Position numbers and translations under genes: made by a program
In this document: positions 8,112-16,811 of the stretch, piece after piece
Position numbering within the stretch: position 1 is the stretch's first letter
Layout: every line of letters begins with the position of its first letter
Assembly: GCA_946557785.1 (NCBI GenBank)
Contig: CAMNTH010000008.1
Span: 1 to 52,084, forward strand
DNA from: an uncultured Blautia sp.
GTDB lineage: Bacteria; Bacillota; Clostridia; Lachnospirales; Lachnospiraceae
DNA length: 52,084 nt
Direction of reading: 5' to 3'
Notes under the pieces: model-generated
Databases searched by the model: none
What the model was told of the DNA's origin: nothing
The model's input: the letters and a program-made list of their open reading frames with translations, nothing else

Positions 8112-9791
8112 ATGGCAGATGCATGGTGGAAACAAAGTGTAGTATATCAGATTTATCCCAGAAGCTTTAAGGACAGTAATGGGGATGGAATCGGCGATTT
8201 AAACGGAATTACGGAAAAATTGGATTACCTGAAGGAACTTGGGATTGATGTGATATGGCTTTCGCCTGTTTATGAATCCCCAAATGATGATAATGGCTAT
8301 GATATCAGCAATTATAGGGGGATTATGAAGGAATTCGGAACCATGGAAGATTACGACAGGATGCTCAAAGCTGCTCATGAGCGGGGAATTAAGATCGTGA
8401 TGGATCTTGTGGTAAATCATACCTCAGATGAGCATCCCTGGTTTGTGGAGAGCCGTAAATCCAAGGACAATCCCTATAGGGATTATTATATCTGGAGAGA
8501 AGGCAAGGACGGAAAGGAGCCAAATAACTGGGAATCCTGCTTCAGCGGTCCTGCGTGGGAATATGACAAAGAAACAGATATGTATTATCTTCATTTGTTT
8601 TCCAGGAAACAGCCGGATCTTAACTGGGACAATCCTAAGGTGCGGGATGAGGTTTTTGATATGATGGACTGGTGGTGCAAAAAAGGAATCGATGGTTTCC
8701 GTATGGACGTGATCAGTATGATCTCCAAGGTTCCCGGACTTCCTGACGGGGAACCAAATGAGAAGGGTTATGGAGATTTTGGACCATATGTATGCAATGG
8801 CCCTCACGTTCATGAGTATCTTCAGGAAATGAATAGAAGAGTCCTGTCTAAATATGATCTTCTTACTGTTGGGGAATGTTCCGGCGTGACCATTGAGGAA
8901 GCGAAACAATATGCCAACAATGAAGGAACAGAGCTGAGTATGGCTTTTCAGTTCGAGCATATGGATCTGGACGGCGGAGAATCCATGAAGTGGTGCGAGC
9001 GCAAAATAAAGCTTCCGGAATTGAAGGAAACCCTTTCCAGATGGCAGGTGGAATTGTACCAGAAAGCATGGAACAGCTTATACTGGTGCAACCATGACCA
9101 GCCAAGAATTGTTTCCCGCCTTGGAAATCCTTCAAAGGAATATCGTGAGGTATCTGCCAAAATGCTTGGAACCTGCCTTCATATGATGCAGGGAACTCCT
9201 TACATTTATCAGGGAGAAGAGCTTGGAATGACCAATGTTCCTTTTGAAGATCTGGAGGATTTCCGTGACATTGAAAGCATTCATGCCTATGAGGAATTTG
9301 TAGGCAAAAAGCTGATAGAGCCTGATGATATGATGCGTTATCTCCGCTATAAAAGCCGTGACAATGCAAGAACGCCCATGCAGTGGGACGATAGTGAAAA
9401 TGCCGGATTTACCACAGGAAATCCGTGGATCATGGTGAATCCAAACTATATGGAAATTAATGCAAAAGAACAGCTTTCCAGAGAGGATTCCGTATTCCAT
9501 TACTATCAGAAACTGATTCGCCTGAGAAAAGAATATCCGGTGATCGTACATGGAAAGTACAGCCTGCTGCTTCCGGAAGATGAACGTCTCTATGTATACC
9601 AGCGTGTGCAGGACGGGCAGGTGCTGCTTGTTATCTGCAATTTTACGGAACAGGAAATTCACTACGAAATGCCAGAGGAGCAAAAAGGCAGGGGGAAGGA
9701 AGTTCTGATTTCCAACTATACAAGAGAAACACCGGAGGACTGCGTAGATTTACGTGCTTATGAAGCAATGGTTCTTTTGTATCACATGTAA
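8112..9791 (+). CDS. malL: GH13 alpha-glucosidase (oligo-1,6-glucosidase type)
   Basis: 559 residues, a cytoplasmic GH13 (subfamily 31-like) enzyme that hydrolyses terminal alpha-glucosides. The start WWKQSVVYQIYPRSFKDSNG and the conserved blocks are typical: DLVVNHTSDEH, the QPDLNW region, the nucleophile in DGFRMDVI (Asp near 199), the acid/base in VGECSG (Glu near 255) and NHDQPR (Asp near 328). A valine after the nucleophile Asp is the residue reported for alpha-1,6-specific isomaltases, whereas alpha-1,4 maltases have Thr or Ala, so isomaltose/panose-type substrates are the best guess. The ribosome site AGGAGG is at 8098-8103. Trehalose-6-phosphate hydrolases are close relatives, and the symbol is given on family resemblance only. 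Confidence 0.88.
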   Translation: MADAWWKQSVVYQIYPRSFKDSNGDGIGDLNGITEKLDYLKELGIDVIWLSPVYESPNDDNGYDISNYRGIMKEFGTMEDYDRMLKAAHERGIKIVMDLVVNHTSDEHPWFVESRKSKDNPYRDYYIWREGKDGKEPNNWESCFSGPAWEYDKETDMYYLHLFSRKQPDLNWDNPKVRDEVFDMMDWWCKKGIDGFRMDVISMISKVPGLPDGEPNEKGYGDFGPYVCNGPHVHEYLQEMNRRVLSKYDLLTVGECSGVTIEEAKQYANNEGTELSMAFQFEHMDLDGGESMKWCERKIKLPELKETLSRWQVELYQKAWNSLYWCNHDQPRIVSRLGNPSKEYREVSAKMLGTCLHMMQGTPYIYQGEELGMTNVPFEDLEDFRDIESIHAYEEFVGKKLIEPDDMMRYLRYKSRDNARTPMQWDDSENAGFTTGNPWIMVNPNYMEINAKEQLSREDSVFHYYQKLIRLRKEYPVIVHGKYSLLLPEDERLYVYQRVQDGQVLLVICNFTEQEIHYEMPEEQKGRGKEVLISNYTRETPEDCVDLRAYEAMVLLYHM

Positions 9792-9818
9792 AAACTTTGG
9801 GATTGACCATAAAAAGTC

Positions 9819-9846
9819 TTGACATTTGTGGCTTTTCTGTTATAGA
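9819..9846 (+). promoter_or_regulatory. Promoter of the TPP-riboswitch operon
   Basis: TTGACA (9819-9824), 16-base spacer, TATAGA (9841-9846), about 20 bases before the riboswitch. Confidence 0.75.
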
Positions 9847-9865
9847 CTAGCATTGTAAAAATTTA

Positions 9866-9962
<97 letters not shown>

Positions 9963-9986
9963 GGTTTCGTTATTGTACGAAGATAG

Positions 9987-10016
9987 ACTCCTGTAGGTTT
10001 TCTGCAGGAGTTTTTT
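9987..10016 (+). terminator. Riboswitch expression-platform terminator
   Basis: Stem ACTCCTGTAG (9987-9996) with CTGCAGGAGT (10002-10011), ten pairs with one G-T, a 5-nt loop and six Ts. It lies between the aptamer and the first gene, so control is by transcription termination. Bases 10017-10100 up to the ribosome site show nothing further. Confidence 0.9.
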
Positions 10017-10123
10017 GTATTTAATACGGCAAAAATGCGGGAAGTACATTTTTAGTCCTAGCATAAATTGCGAAAAGAGCCGGGTTACCAGTCAGGAAAC
10101 TTAAGAACACAGGAGGAGAAAAA

Positions 10124-10420
10124 ATGAACGCAAGTGTAGCTATCCAGGTACTTCCGGAGGCAAAAGACGATGATGAACTGATCCGTGTAGTTGACGAGGT
10201 AATTGCTTATATTAAGAGCACCGGATTGAACTGCTATGTAGGACCCTTTGAGACCGCAATCGAAGGGGACTACGATGAACTGATGGACATTGTAAAGGAG
10301 TGCCAGCATATTGCCATCCGTGCAGGTGCGCCGTCTGTGGCAGCTTACATTAAAGTCACTTACCGTCCGGAAGGAGAAGTGCTTACCATTGAAAAGAAAG
10401 TTACAAAGCATCACCTTTAG
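10124..10420 (+). CDS. Thiamine-binding YkoF/MTH1187-family protein (DUF77)
   Basis: 98 residues. Small proteins of this family (VAIQVLPEAKDDDELIRVVD at the start, then YVGPFETAIEGDYDELM) bind thiamine or its pyrimidine moiety and commonly sit with TPP-controlled transporters. The protein is the first product of the riboswitch operon and its ribosome site is AGGAGGAG. It may serve as a cytoplasmic thiamine-binding or delivery protein for the transporter encoded next; that role is inference. The 3' end overlaps the permease gene by 32 bases. Confidence 0.85.
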   Translation: MNASVAIQVLPEAKDDDELIRVVDEVIAYIKSTGLNCYVGPFETAIEGDYDELMDIVKECQHIAIRAGAPSVAAYIKVTYRPEGEVLTIEKKVTKHHL

Positions 10421-11159
10421 GATTAATACGGTTGCCGCAATTGCGGTGATCCTGGTGATCTGGCAGACGGTATCGGCTTTGGGGATCGTCCCGGGATATA
10501 TGCTGCCGTCACCGGTTGAGGTATTTTGGGCATTTGTAAGGGAATTTCCCCTTTTGATGGAGAACTCCAGGGTAACCCTTCTGGAGGCTCTGATCGGACT
10601 TTTGTGCGGCGTTGGCGTTGGCTTTGTGATGGCGGTTTTGATGGATCGGTTTGAAGCCCTTTATCAGGCCTTTTATCCACTGGTTGTTCTGACTCAGACC
10701 ATTCCAACAGTGGCCATTGCGCCTTTGCTTGTACTATGGTTTGGCTATGAAATGATGCCTAAGATTATACTGATCATAATAGCCACTTTTTTTCCCATTA
10801 CGGTGGGTGTGCTGGAAGGATTCCGTTCTGCAGACAAAGACACCATGAATCTGCTGCGTTCCATGGGAGCCACAAAATTTCAGATTTTCCGCTATGTGAA
10901 GCTTCCGGGAGCAATGGGACAATTCTTTTCAAGCCTTCGTATTTCCGCCGCCTATTCTGTAGTAGGAGCCGTGATTTCCGAATGGCTTGGAGGTTTTTCC
11001 GGGCTTGGGGTATATATGACCAGAGTAAAAAAAGCGTTTGCTTTTGACAAGATGTTCGCTGTGATTTTTCTCATATCATTTATCAGTCTGCTTTTAATGA
11101 AATTGGTGGATTATATGCAGAAAAAATGTATGCCATGGGAGGATGGAAATCATGAATAA
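10389..11159 (+). CDS. thiX: ABC transporter permease for thiamine precursor (ThiX-like)
   Basis: 256 residues, BPD_transp_1 type permease with about six membrane helices and the EAA-type loop (GVLEGFRSADKDTMNLLRSMGATKFQIFRYVKLPGA region, about residues 140-175) that docks on the ATPase. The family imports sulfonates, nitrate or thiamine pyrimidine; the TPP riboswitch and ThiY-like partner point to the thiamine precursor formylaminopyrimidine or HMP. I chose the TTG at 10389, preceded by AAGGAG at 10371-10376, because the encoded sequence then begins right before the first membrane helix; an upstream TTG at 10311 lies deep within the preceding gene. The stop overlaps the next gene's start region by 8 bases. 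Confidence 0.82.
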   Translation: MKRKLQSITFRINTVAAIAVILVIWQTVSALGIVPGYMLPSPVEVFWAFVREFPLLMENSRVTLLEALIGLLCGVGVGFVMAVLMDRFEALYQAFYPLVVLTQTIPTVAIAPLLVLWFGYEMMPKIILIIIATFFPITVGVLEGFRSADKDTMNLLRSMGATKFQIFRYVKLPGAMGQFFSSLRISAAYSVVGAVISEWLGGFSGLGVYMTRVKKAFAFDKMFAVIFLISFISLLLMKLVDYMQKKCMPWEDGNHE

Positions 11160-12150
11160 AAAGAAAGTACTGGCAGCAGGGCTTTTTGCTCTTATGTCTG
11201 TTTCAATGTCAGGAGGGCTTTGGGTTTATGGGGAGGAAGCGCAGCCAAAGAAGCTTACCTTTGTTCTGGACTGGACGCCGAATACGAACCATACAGGGCT
11301 TTACGCTGCTTTAAGCAAAGGATATTTTGAAGAACAGGGGCTGGAGGTTGAGGTTGTACAGCCGCCGGAGGACGGGGCAGATGCACTGGTAGCTTCCGGA
11401 AAGGCACAGTTTGGAGTATCCTTCCAGGATAGCATGGCTCCCGGTGTGGCAGGGGAGGATGCGCTTCCCACAACTGCAGTAGCGGCTTTAGTCCAGCATA
11501 ATACTTCCGGAATCGTGTCCCGAAAAGGGGAAGGAATAGATTCGCCGAAAGGGATGGAGGGAAAGAAATACGCTACCTGGGACGGACCGGTGGAACGTGC
11601 CATGATCCAAAATGTGGTGGAAGCAGACGGGGGAGACTACGAAAAAGTAGAGATGATCCCAAGTACCGTGACGGATGAGGTTTCTGCACTTTCTTCAGAA
11701 TCTGTGGACGCCATCTGGATTTTCTACGGCTGGGCAGGAGTGAAGATGGAGCAGGAAGGGCTGGAAACGGATTATTTTGCCTTTAAGGATGTAAATCCCG
11801 TATTTGATTATTATACTCCGGTTGTGATTGCAAACAACAGCTTCCTGGAAGAAGAGCCGGAAACGGCAAAGAAGTTTTTATCAGCCCTGAAGCAAGGATA
11901 TGAATACGTCATTGAGAACCCGGAGGAAGCAGCGGAAATCCTTTGTGAAGCATCGCCGGAGCTTGATAAGGATCTGGTTTTGGCAAGCCAGAAATATCTT
12001 GCCGGGCAGTACAAAGCCGAAATAGAGCAGTGGGGTTATATAGATCCTGGAAGATGGAATCGCTTTTTCCAATGGCTTAACGAAAATGGGCTTGTAGAAA
12101 ATAGGATTCCGGAAAACGCAGGATTTTCCAATGAGTATCTTCCGGAATAA
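11152..12150 (+). CDS. thiY: ABC transporter substrate-binding protein, ThiY-like (NMT1/THI5 family)
   Basis: 332 residues. After an N-terminal signal sequence (MNKKKVLAAGLFALMSVSMS) the mature domain begins with KKLTFVLDWTPNTNHTGLY, the hallmark of the NMT1/THI5-like family; ThiY members bind formylaminopyrimidine salvaged from degraded thiamine. The ATG at 11152 is nine bases after GGGAGG and overlaps the permease stop. Unusually, no lipobox cysteine is visible after the hydrophobic segment, although Gram-positive binding proteins are normally lipoproteins; it may stay anchored by an uncleaved signal. The downstream order with the ATPase supports a complete thiXYZ-type importer. Confidence 0.88.
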   Translation: MNKKKVLAAGLFALMSVSMSGGLWVYGEEAQPKKLTFVLDWTPNTNHTGLYAALSKGYFEEQGLEVEVVQPPEDGADALVASGKAQFGVSFQDSMAPGVAGEDALPTTAVAALVQHNTSGIVSRKGEGIDSPKGMEGKKYATWDGPVERAMIQNVVEADGGDYEKVEMIPSTVTDEVSALSSESVDAIWIFYGWAGVKMEQEGLETDYFAFKDVNPVFDYYTPVVIANNSFLEEEPETAKKFLSALKQGYEYVIENPEEAAEILCEASPELDKDLVLASQKYLAGQYKAEIEQWGYIDPGRWNRFFQWLNENGLVENRIPENAGFSNEYLPE

Positions 12151-12178
12151 GGAATGCGGAGAAGAAAGGTTTTGACCT

Positions 12179-12922
12179 ATGTCAGAATTAGTTGTAAAGA
12201 ATGTGAGCAAATCTTTTGACAACAGAAAGATTATTCAAGATATCAACATAACCCTTCATGATGGAGAGCTGGTTTGTCTTTTGGGTATGAGCGGCGGCGG
12301 AAAGACTACGTTGTTTAATGTGATCTCAGGTCTTACGGTTCCGGATGAGGGAGAGGTGTTCCTGGATGGGGAAGAGATTACAGGAAAGCCTGGAAAGATC
12401 AGCTATATGCTGCAAAAGGATCTGCTTCTTCCATACAGGACCATTGAAGACAACGTGGCTCTTCCTCTTCTGATTAAGGGGATGAAGAAGAAAGAGGCCA
12501 GAGCAAGCGTGGCAGCTTATTTTCAGGAATTCGGCCTGGAAGGTACAGAAAAAAAATATCCCCGGCAGCTTTCAGGAGGAATGCGCCAAAGGGCAGCTCT
12601 GATGCGGACCTATATGTTTTCCAGGAATGTGGCTCTTCTGGACGAGCCCTTTTCTGCACTGGATACTATTACCAAGGGAAGCATGCACAAGTGGTATCTG
12701 AATATTATGGAGCAGATCCGCCTTTCCACATTATTCATTACCCATGATATTGATGAGGCAGTCCTGTTGTCTGACCGGATTTACCTTCTTACAGGAAGTC
12801 CTGGGGAGATTACCCATGAAATCGTGATTAAAGAACCAAAGCCCAGGAAAGGGGATTTTAATCTGACAGAGGAGTTCCTGGCATATAAGCGCCGGATCCT
12901 GGAGCGGATAGGAGAACCCTAA
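12179..12922 (+). CDS. thiZ: ABC transporter ATPase (ThiZ-like)
   Basis: 247 residues, the energising subunit of the importer encoded by the three preceding genes. Walker A is GMSGGGKTT (residues 38-46), the signature is LSGGMRQRAALM, Walker B is ALLDEPFSALD and the switch His is in FITHDIDEA. It most resembles SsuB/TauB/ThiZ-type ATPases. It begins 28 bases after the binding-protein stop with an AAAGG ribosome site. The operon ends at the terminator that follows. Confidence 0.9.
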   Translation: MSELVVKNVSKSFDNRKIIQDINITLHDGELVCLLGMSGGGKTTLFNVISGLTVPDEGEVFLDGEEITGKPGKISYMLQKDLLLPYRTIEDNVALPLLIKGMKKKEARASVAAYFQEFGLEGTEKKYPRQLSGGMRQRAALMRTYMFSRNVALLDEPFSALDTITKGSMHKWYLNIMEQIRLSTLFITHDIDEAVLLSDRIYLLTGSPGEITHEIVIKEPKPRKGDFNLTEEFLAYKRRILERIGEP

Positions 12923-12948
12923 TACACTAAAAAATAATAAAAAGACTG

Positions 12949-12987
12949 AAAAGTACATGGAAATTGTGTTATTTTCCATGTACTTTT
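12949..12987 (+). terminator. Terminator of the thiamine transport operon
   Basis: A 15-bp perfect stem (12949-12963 with 12973-12987; AAAAGTACATGGAAA and its complement) with a 9-nt loop and terminal Ts. Confidence 0.9.
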
Positions 12988-13071
12988 GTTATGTCCCCGG
13001 ATAGAATAACGGTAGTATCATTATCCCACTTTTATGCTCATGTGGGCTTATACCTTTAGACACCGGTATCA

Positions 13072-13077
13072 TATAAT
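13072..13077 (+). promoter_or_regulatory. Candidate -10 box of the GH106-like gene
   Basis: TATAAT 37 bases before the ATG. No good -35 box is visible. The near-palindrome GACACCGGTATC at 13059-13070 lies just upstream and could be an activator or repressor site. Confidence 0.4.
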
Positions 13078-13113
13078 TCTCGATTCGACTATCAGAATAC
13101 AAGGAGGAATATT

Positions 13114-16100
13114 ATGTTGTACAAAAATACGGCGACATTGACAAAAGAAGTATTTCAAAATCCGGGCAGTGAGTATCGCGCTGCACCTTTCTGGGCCTGG
13201 AACTGCAAAATGACAAAGGAGGAGATTGATAACTCCCTGGAATCCATAAGGAAGATGGGAATGGGCGGAGGTCATATTCATTGCCGTACTGGTATGGATA
13301 ACCCCTATATGGGAGAAGAATTTCTGGAGCTTGTAAAATACAGTAATGAAAAATGCAAAGAACTTGGGATGCTTACCTGGCTTTACGATGAAGACCGCTG
13401 GCCTTCAGGAGCAGGCGGCGGACTTGTTACAAAAGACCATCAGTACCGTATGCGTTTTCTGATCTTTACACCGGAAAGACAGGAAGGAAAGGACATTGGC
13501 AAAAGTGAATTAAAATCTTCAGGACAGGCTGTTAGGAGCAATGAGCGTACCTATCTTGGAAGATATCAAATAAAGCTGGAAAACGGCTATATGACCGATT
13601 ACGAAAAGCTGGATGAAGATGCAGCGGTGAAAGAAGGCTGCCATGAGTGGTTTGCTTATATGGAAGTGTCCGGTGATAATCCCTGGTTTAATAATGAGGC
13701 ATACTTAAATACACTGGATAAAAAGGCAGTAGAGCGTTTTATTGAAGTGACCCATGATAAATATGAAGAGCTTCTTAGGGAGGAATTCGGGAAAAGCATT
13801 CCTGCGATCTTCACGGATGAACCTCAGTTTTCCCATAAGACGACCTTGGGTTTTGCAGGGGAAAAAACGAATGTGACGATTCCTTATACAGATGATCTGG
13901 AGGAGACCTTCCAGGCAGCCTATGGACACAGTCTTCTGGAACACCTTCCGGAGCTGTTTTGGGAGCTGGACGGAAACAGGGTTTCCAGGATTCGCTATGA
14001 ATATCATGATCATATTGCGGAACGGTTTGCCAGCGCTTTTGCAGATACCATTGGAGAGTGGTGTACAAAGCATCATATTATGCTTACCGGACATATGATG
14101 GAGGAGCCTACATTGGAAACACAGACGGCTGCCCTTGGAGAGGCAATGCGTTCTTACCGTTCTTTTGGGATTCCAGGCGTAGACATGCTTTGTGACAGAA
14201 GAGAGCTGTCCACCATGAAACAGACCCAGAGCGCAGTACATCAGTATGGAAGACCAGGCGCTATGAGTGAGCTTTATGGTGTAACTAATTGGGATTTTGA
14301 TTTCAGGGGACATAAGGTACAGGGAGACTGGCAGGCAGCCCTTGGCGTAACCGTTCGTGTACCTCACTTAACCTGGACAAGTATGGCAGGGGAGGCAAAG
14401 AGGGATTATCCTGCAGCCATTGGTTACCAGTCACCCTGGTATGAAGAATATCCGCTGATTGAAGATCATTTTGCACGTGTGAATTCTGCCCTTACCCGCG
14501 GTGTTCCTCATGTGCGCCTTGGGGTGATCCATCCTATAGAATCCTACTGGCTTTTCTGGGGCCCGAAGGAGCAGACCGCAGCAGTCCGTGAGGAAATGGA
14601 TGAAAATTTTACGAACCTTATTGACTGGTTATTGTATGGATGTATTGACTTTGATTTTATTGCAGAATCTCTTCTTCCGGAGCTGAATAAAGGACAGGAA
14701 GATGTAGCTGCTCTTAAGGCTGGCGTTATGAACTACGATGTGATTCTTGTGCCCAATTGTATGACTCTTCGAGGTACGACCTTAGAAATCCTGGAGAAAT
14801 TTAAGGAAAGAGGAGGCAGGGTGATTTTTGCAGGTGATGTTCCTGTATTGGAGGATGCATATCCTTCAGAAAGAGGAAAAGAGCTGGCTCTTCAGTGCGA
14901 AAGGATTGCTCTTTCCAAGAATCAGATATTGGATGCTTTGAAGCCTGTGCGTGAAATTGAAGTGAAGGAAGCGGATGGAAAGGCAAGCAAAAATCTGATT
15001 TACCAGATGCGTGAAGAGGGAGAGAATCGCTGGCTGTTCCTTGCACATGTAAATAGAGTGATGGAGGAGAGCGGAAAGAGCATGGAGATCGGCGGAATTG
15101 GAAATCTGATGTCCAATGAAGATCTCCCTGTGGAAGAACGTCTGAAGATTACTATTGCAGGAGAATGGAAAGTGACCCTGTATGATACCATGACAGGTGA
15201 GATTGAAGAGCTTGGATGTGCTTATGAAAATGGAAATACAATCCTTTTCAGAGTAATGTATGATCATGACAGCATGCTGGTTTATCTGGAACCGGGTAAA
15301 AGAGAAGAGGCTTTCTGCTGCAAAGAAACAGGAAGACAGGAAAAGGAGATACGGATACCATCGGAAACAGAAGTAGTCTGCAGTGAGCCCAATGTAAGCA
15401 TCCTGGATCTTGCGGAATACCGTTTTGATGACGGGGAGTGGAACCCGGAAGAAGAGATTTTGCGGATTGATAATAAGTTCAGGGAAGTACTTGGATATCC
15501 GTTCCGTATGGAAGCTTTTGCGCAGCCATGGACAAATCATGCTTCGGAAAGCTTCGATCATACGCTGTCCCTCCGTTATAACATTTACGCAGATGCGGAT
15601 CTGCAGGGCGTTTCTCTTGCCATGGAAAATGATGAGGCTACCAGGATATTCCTGGATGAGACAGAGGTGGAAAATAAGCAGACCGGCTGGTATACAGATC
15701 ATAAGATTTACACAACTGCACTTCCAAAGATTACAAAAGGAATCCATACCCTCCAAGTGGATATCCCATATAATTCCAAGGTAAACATTGAAGCCATGTT
15801 CCTTCTGGGAGAATTTTCCGTAACAGTAAAAGGAAGGAAGCAGACTCTTGGAAAGAAAGAAACAACGGCTTCATTTATGGATGCTGCAAGGCAGGGATAT
15901 CCTTTCTATGGGGGTAATCTGACATATCGTATTCCTTTTGTGAGTGAAGGCGGGGAAGTGAGCGTGCAGGCAAGTATGTTCCGGGCACCGGTCATAAAGG
16001 TTTCTGTAGATGGAAATGAAAAAGGATATATTGCATTTTCACCGTATAAAGCAGAGCTTGGCAGGCTGGAAGCGGGAGAGCATATGCTGGAACTGACGGT

Positions 16101-16263
16101 ATTTGGAAGCAGGGTCAATACCTTTGGCAGTATTCATAACTGTAATCAGAAGGAATTCTGGTTTGGCCCCAATGCATGGAGAACCACAGGAGATCAGTGG
16201 TCCTACGAGTATCAGCTAAAACCTGTAGGATTTTTAAAAGCTCCCATATTAATGGAAAAATAG
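13114..16263 (+). CDS. Large GH106-like glycosyl hydrolase (alpha-L-rhamnosidase-related)
   Basis: 1049 residues. The N-terminal signature PFWAWNCKMTKEEI (about residues 27-40), followed by MGMGGGHIHCRTGM and LYDEDRWPSGAGGG, is that of the large family related to GH106 alpha-L-rhamnosidases. Downstream are TGHMMEEPTLETQ, a beta-galactosidase-like region near the middle (VILVPNCMTLR) and C-terminal beta-sandwich domains. No signal peptide is seen, so it probably works on imported oligosaccharides or glycosides in the cytoplasm. Rhamnosidase activity is the family's best-known function, but many members are uncharacterised, so the substrate is open. The start has AGGAGG at 13102-13107. It is a single-gene unit with no adjacent transporter or regulator. 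Confidence 0.82.
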   Translation: MLYKNTATLTKEVFQNPGSEYRAAPFWAWNCKMTKEEIDNSLESIRKMGMGGGHIHCRTGMDNPYMGEEFLELVKYSNEKCKELGMLTWLYDEDRWPSGAGGGLVTKDHQYRMRFLIFTPERQEGKDIGKSELKSSGQAVRSNERTYLGRYQIKLENGYMTDYEKLDEDAAVKEGCHEWFAYMEVSGDNPWFNNEAYLNTLDKKAVERFIEVTHDKYEELLREEFGKSIPAIFTDEPQFSHKTTLGFAGEKTNVTIPYTDDLEETFQAAYGHSLLEHLPELFWELDGNRVSRIRYEYHDHIAERFASAFADTIGEWCTKHHIMLTGHMMEEPTLETQTAALGEAMRSYRSFGIPGVDMLCDRRELSTMKQTQSAVHQYGRPGAMSELYGVTNWDFDFRGHKVQGDWQAALGVTVRVPHLTWTSMAGEAKRDYPAAIGYQSPWYEEYPLIEDHFARVNSALTRGVPHVRLGVIHPIESYWLFWGPKEQTAAVREEMDENFTNLIDWLLYGCIDFDFIAESLLPELNKGQEDVAALKAGVMNYDVILVPNCMTLRGTTLEILEKFKERGGRVIFAGDVPVLEDAYPSERGKELALQCERIALSKNQILDALKPVREIEVKEADGKASKNLIYQMREEGENRWLFLAHVNRVMEESGKSMEIGGIGNLMSNEDLPVEERLKITIAGEWKVTLYDTMTGEIEELGCAYENGNTILFRVMYDHDSMLVYLEPGKREEAFCCKETGRQEKEIRIPSETEVVCSEPNVSILDLAEYRFDDGEWNPEEEILRIDNKFREVLGYPFRMEAFAQPWTNHASESFDHTLSLRYNIYADADLQGVSLAMENDEATRIFLDETEVENKQTGWYTDHKIYTTALPKITKGIHTLQVDIPYNSKVNIEAMFLLGEFSVTVKGRKQTLGKKETTASFMDAARQGYPFYGGNLTYRIPFVSEGGEVSVQASMFRAPVIKVSVDGNEKGYIAFSPYKAELGRLEAGEHMLELTVFGSRVNTFGSIHNCNQKEFWFGPNAWRTTGDQWSYEYQLKPVGFLKAPILMEK

Positions 16264-16288
16264 AATAGAGATTTGTTCGTAAGTTTAG

Positions 16289-16336
16289 AAAGGAAATACC
16301 GGCGCTTTAGGGATTAAAAGCACCGGTATTTCCTTT
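16289..16336. terminator. Bidirectional terminator between the glycosidase and cotJC
   Basis: A 14-bp perfect stem (AAAGGAAATACCGG at 16289-16302 with CCGGTATTTCCTTT at 16323-16336), extended inward by five more pairs after one mismatch. A run at one end and T run at the other serve both convergent genes. Confidence 0.85.
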
Positions 16337-16342
16337 TGAATC

Positions 16343-16789
16343 TTATTTGCAGTCTTTGCATGTCTCCATGCACGGCATATCAAAGCTTGGGTTGAAGGCA
16401 TAAAAGTTTTTTGCATCAAGCTGCTCCTGGACGCTTCGGAGGGCCTCACCGAAACGCTGGAAGTGTACGATTTCACGGGCACGCAGGAACTTGATCGGGT
16501 CGGCAATTTCCGGAATATCACGGACTACGCGGAGGATATTGTCATAAGTTGAGCGTGCTTTCTGTTCTGCTGCAAGGTCTTCGAACAAATCTGTGATGGG
16601 ATCTCCTTTACTCTGGAATTCGCAGGCGTTAAAGGGAACTCCGCCGGCGGCCTGAGGCCAGATACCTACGGTATGGTCTATATAGTAGGGACCAAAGCCG
16701 GAATTTTCGATTTCCTCCATAGAAAGGTTTTTGGTTAGCTGATGCACAATGGTGGATACCATTTCCAGATGCGCAAGCTCTTCTGTACC
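16343..16789 (-). CDS. cotJC: CotJC manganese-catalase-type coat protein, 3' part of split gene
   Basis: The C-terminal 147 residues of CotJC, a spore-coat protein of the manganese catalase family. Reading from the junction it gives TEELAHLEMVST, then the ligand region EDLAAEQKAR and AREIVHFQRF. In the rejoined protein these hold the metal ligands Glu65, His68, Glu136 and His170. Upstream of the junction the frame continues into element DNA without a start codon or ribosome site; the ATG at 16762 is the internal Met71 and is not preceded by one. The C-terminal tail contains three cysteines (CMETCKDC), longer than in Bacillus. This half cannot be translated as CotJC unless the intervening element is removed. 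Confidence 0.93.
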   Translation of the reverse strand, partial: GTEELAHLEMVSTIVHQLTKNLSMEEIENSGFGPYYIDHTVGIWPQAAGGVPFNACEFQSKGDPITDLFEDLAAEQKARSTYDNILRVVRDIPEIADPIKFLRAREIVHFQRFGEALRSVQEQLDAKNFYAFNPSFDMPCMETCKDCK

Positions 16790-16809
16790 TGTTTTGTTTC
16801 TGAAATGGC
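16766..16809. repeat. Left attachment junction (host cotJC 3' part / recombinase end)
   Basis: The core TACC is at 16786-16789. Left of it is host sequence (AGCTCTTCTG), right of it element DNA (TGTTTTGTTTCTG). Only these four bases are identical between the two junctions, as is usual for serine recombinases, which need a 2-bp crossover core. Confidence 0.8.
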
Positions 16810-16811
16810 GC

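Noticed and set aside
13705..14367. Minus-strand frame inside the GH106-like gene
   Set aside because: No start signal or family features; it is the complement of conserved glycosidase sequence.
16343..16762. Complete short Mn-catalase starting at ATG 16762
   Set aside because: It lacks Glu35, Glu65 and His68, has no ribosome site, and the homologous frame continues upstream to the junction.
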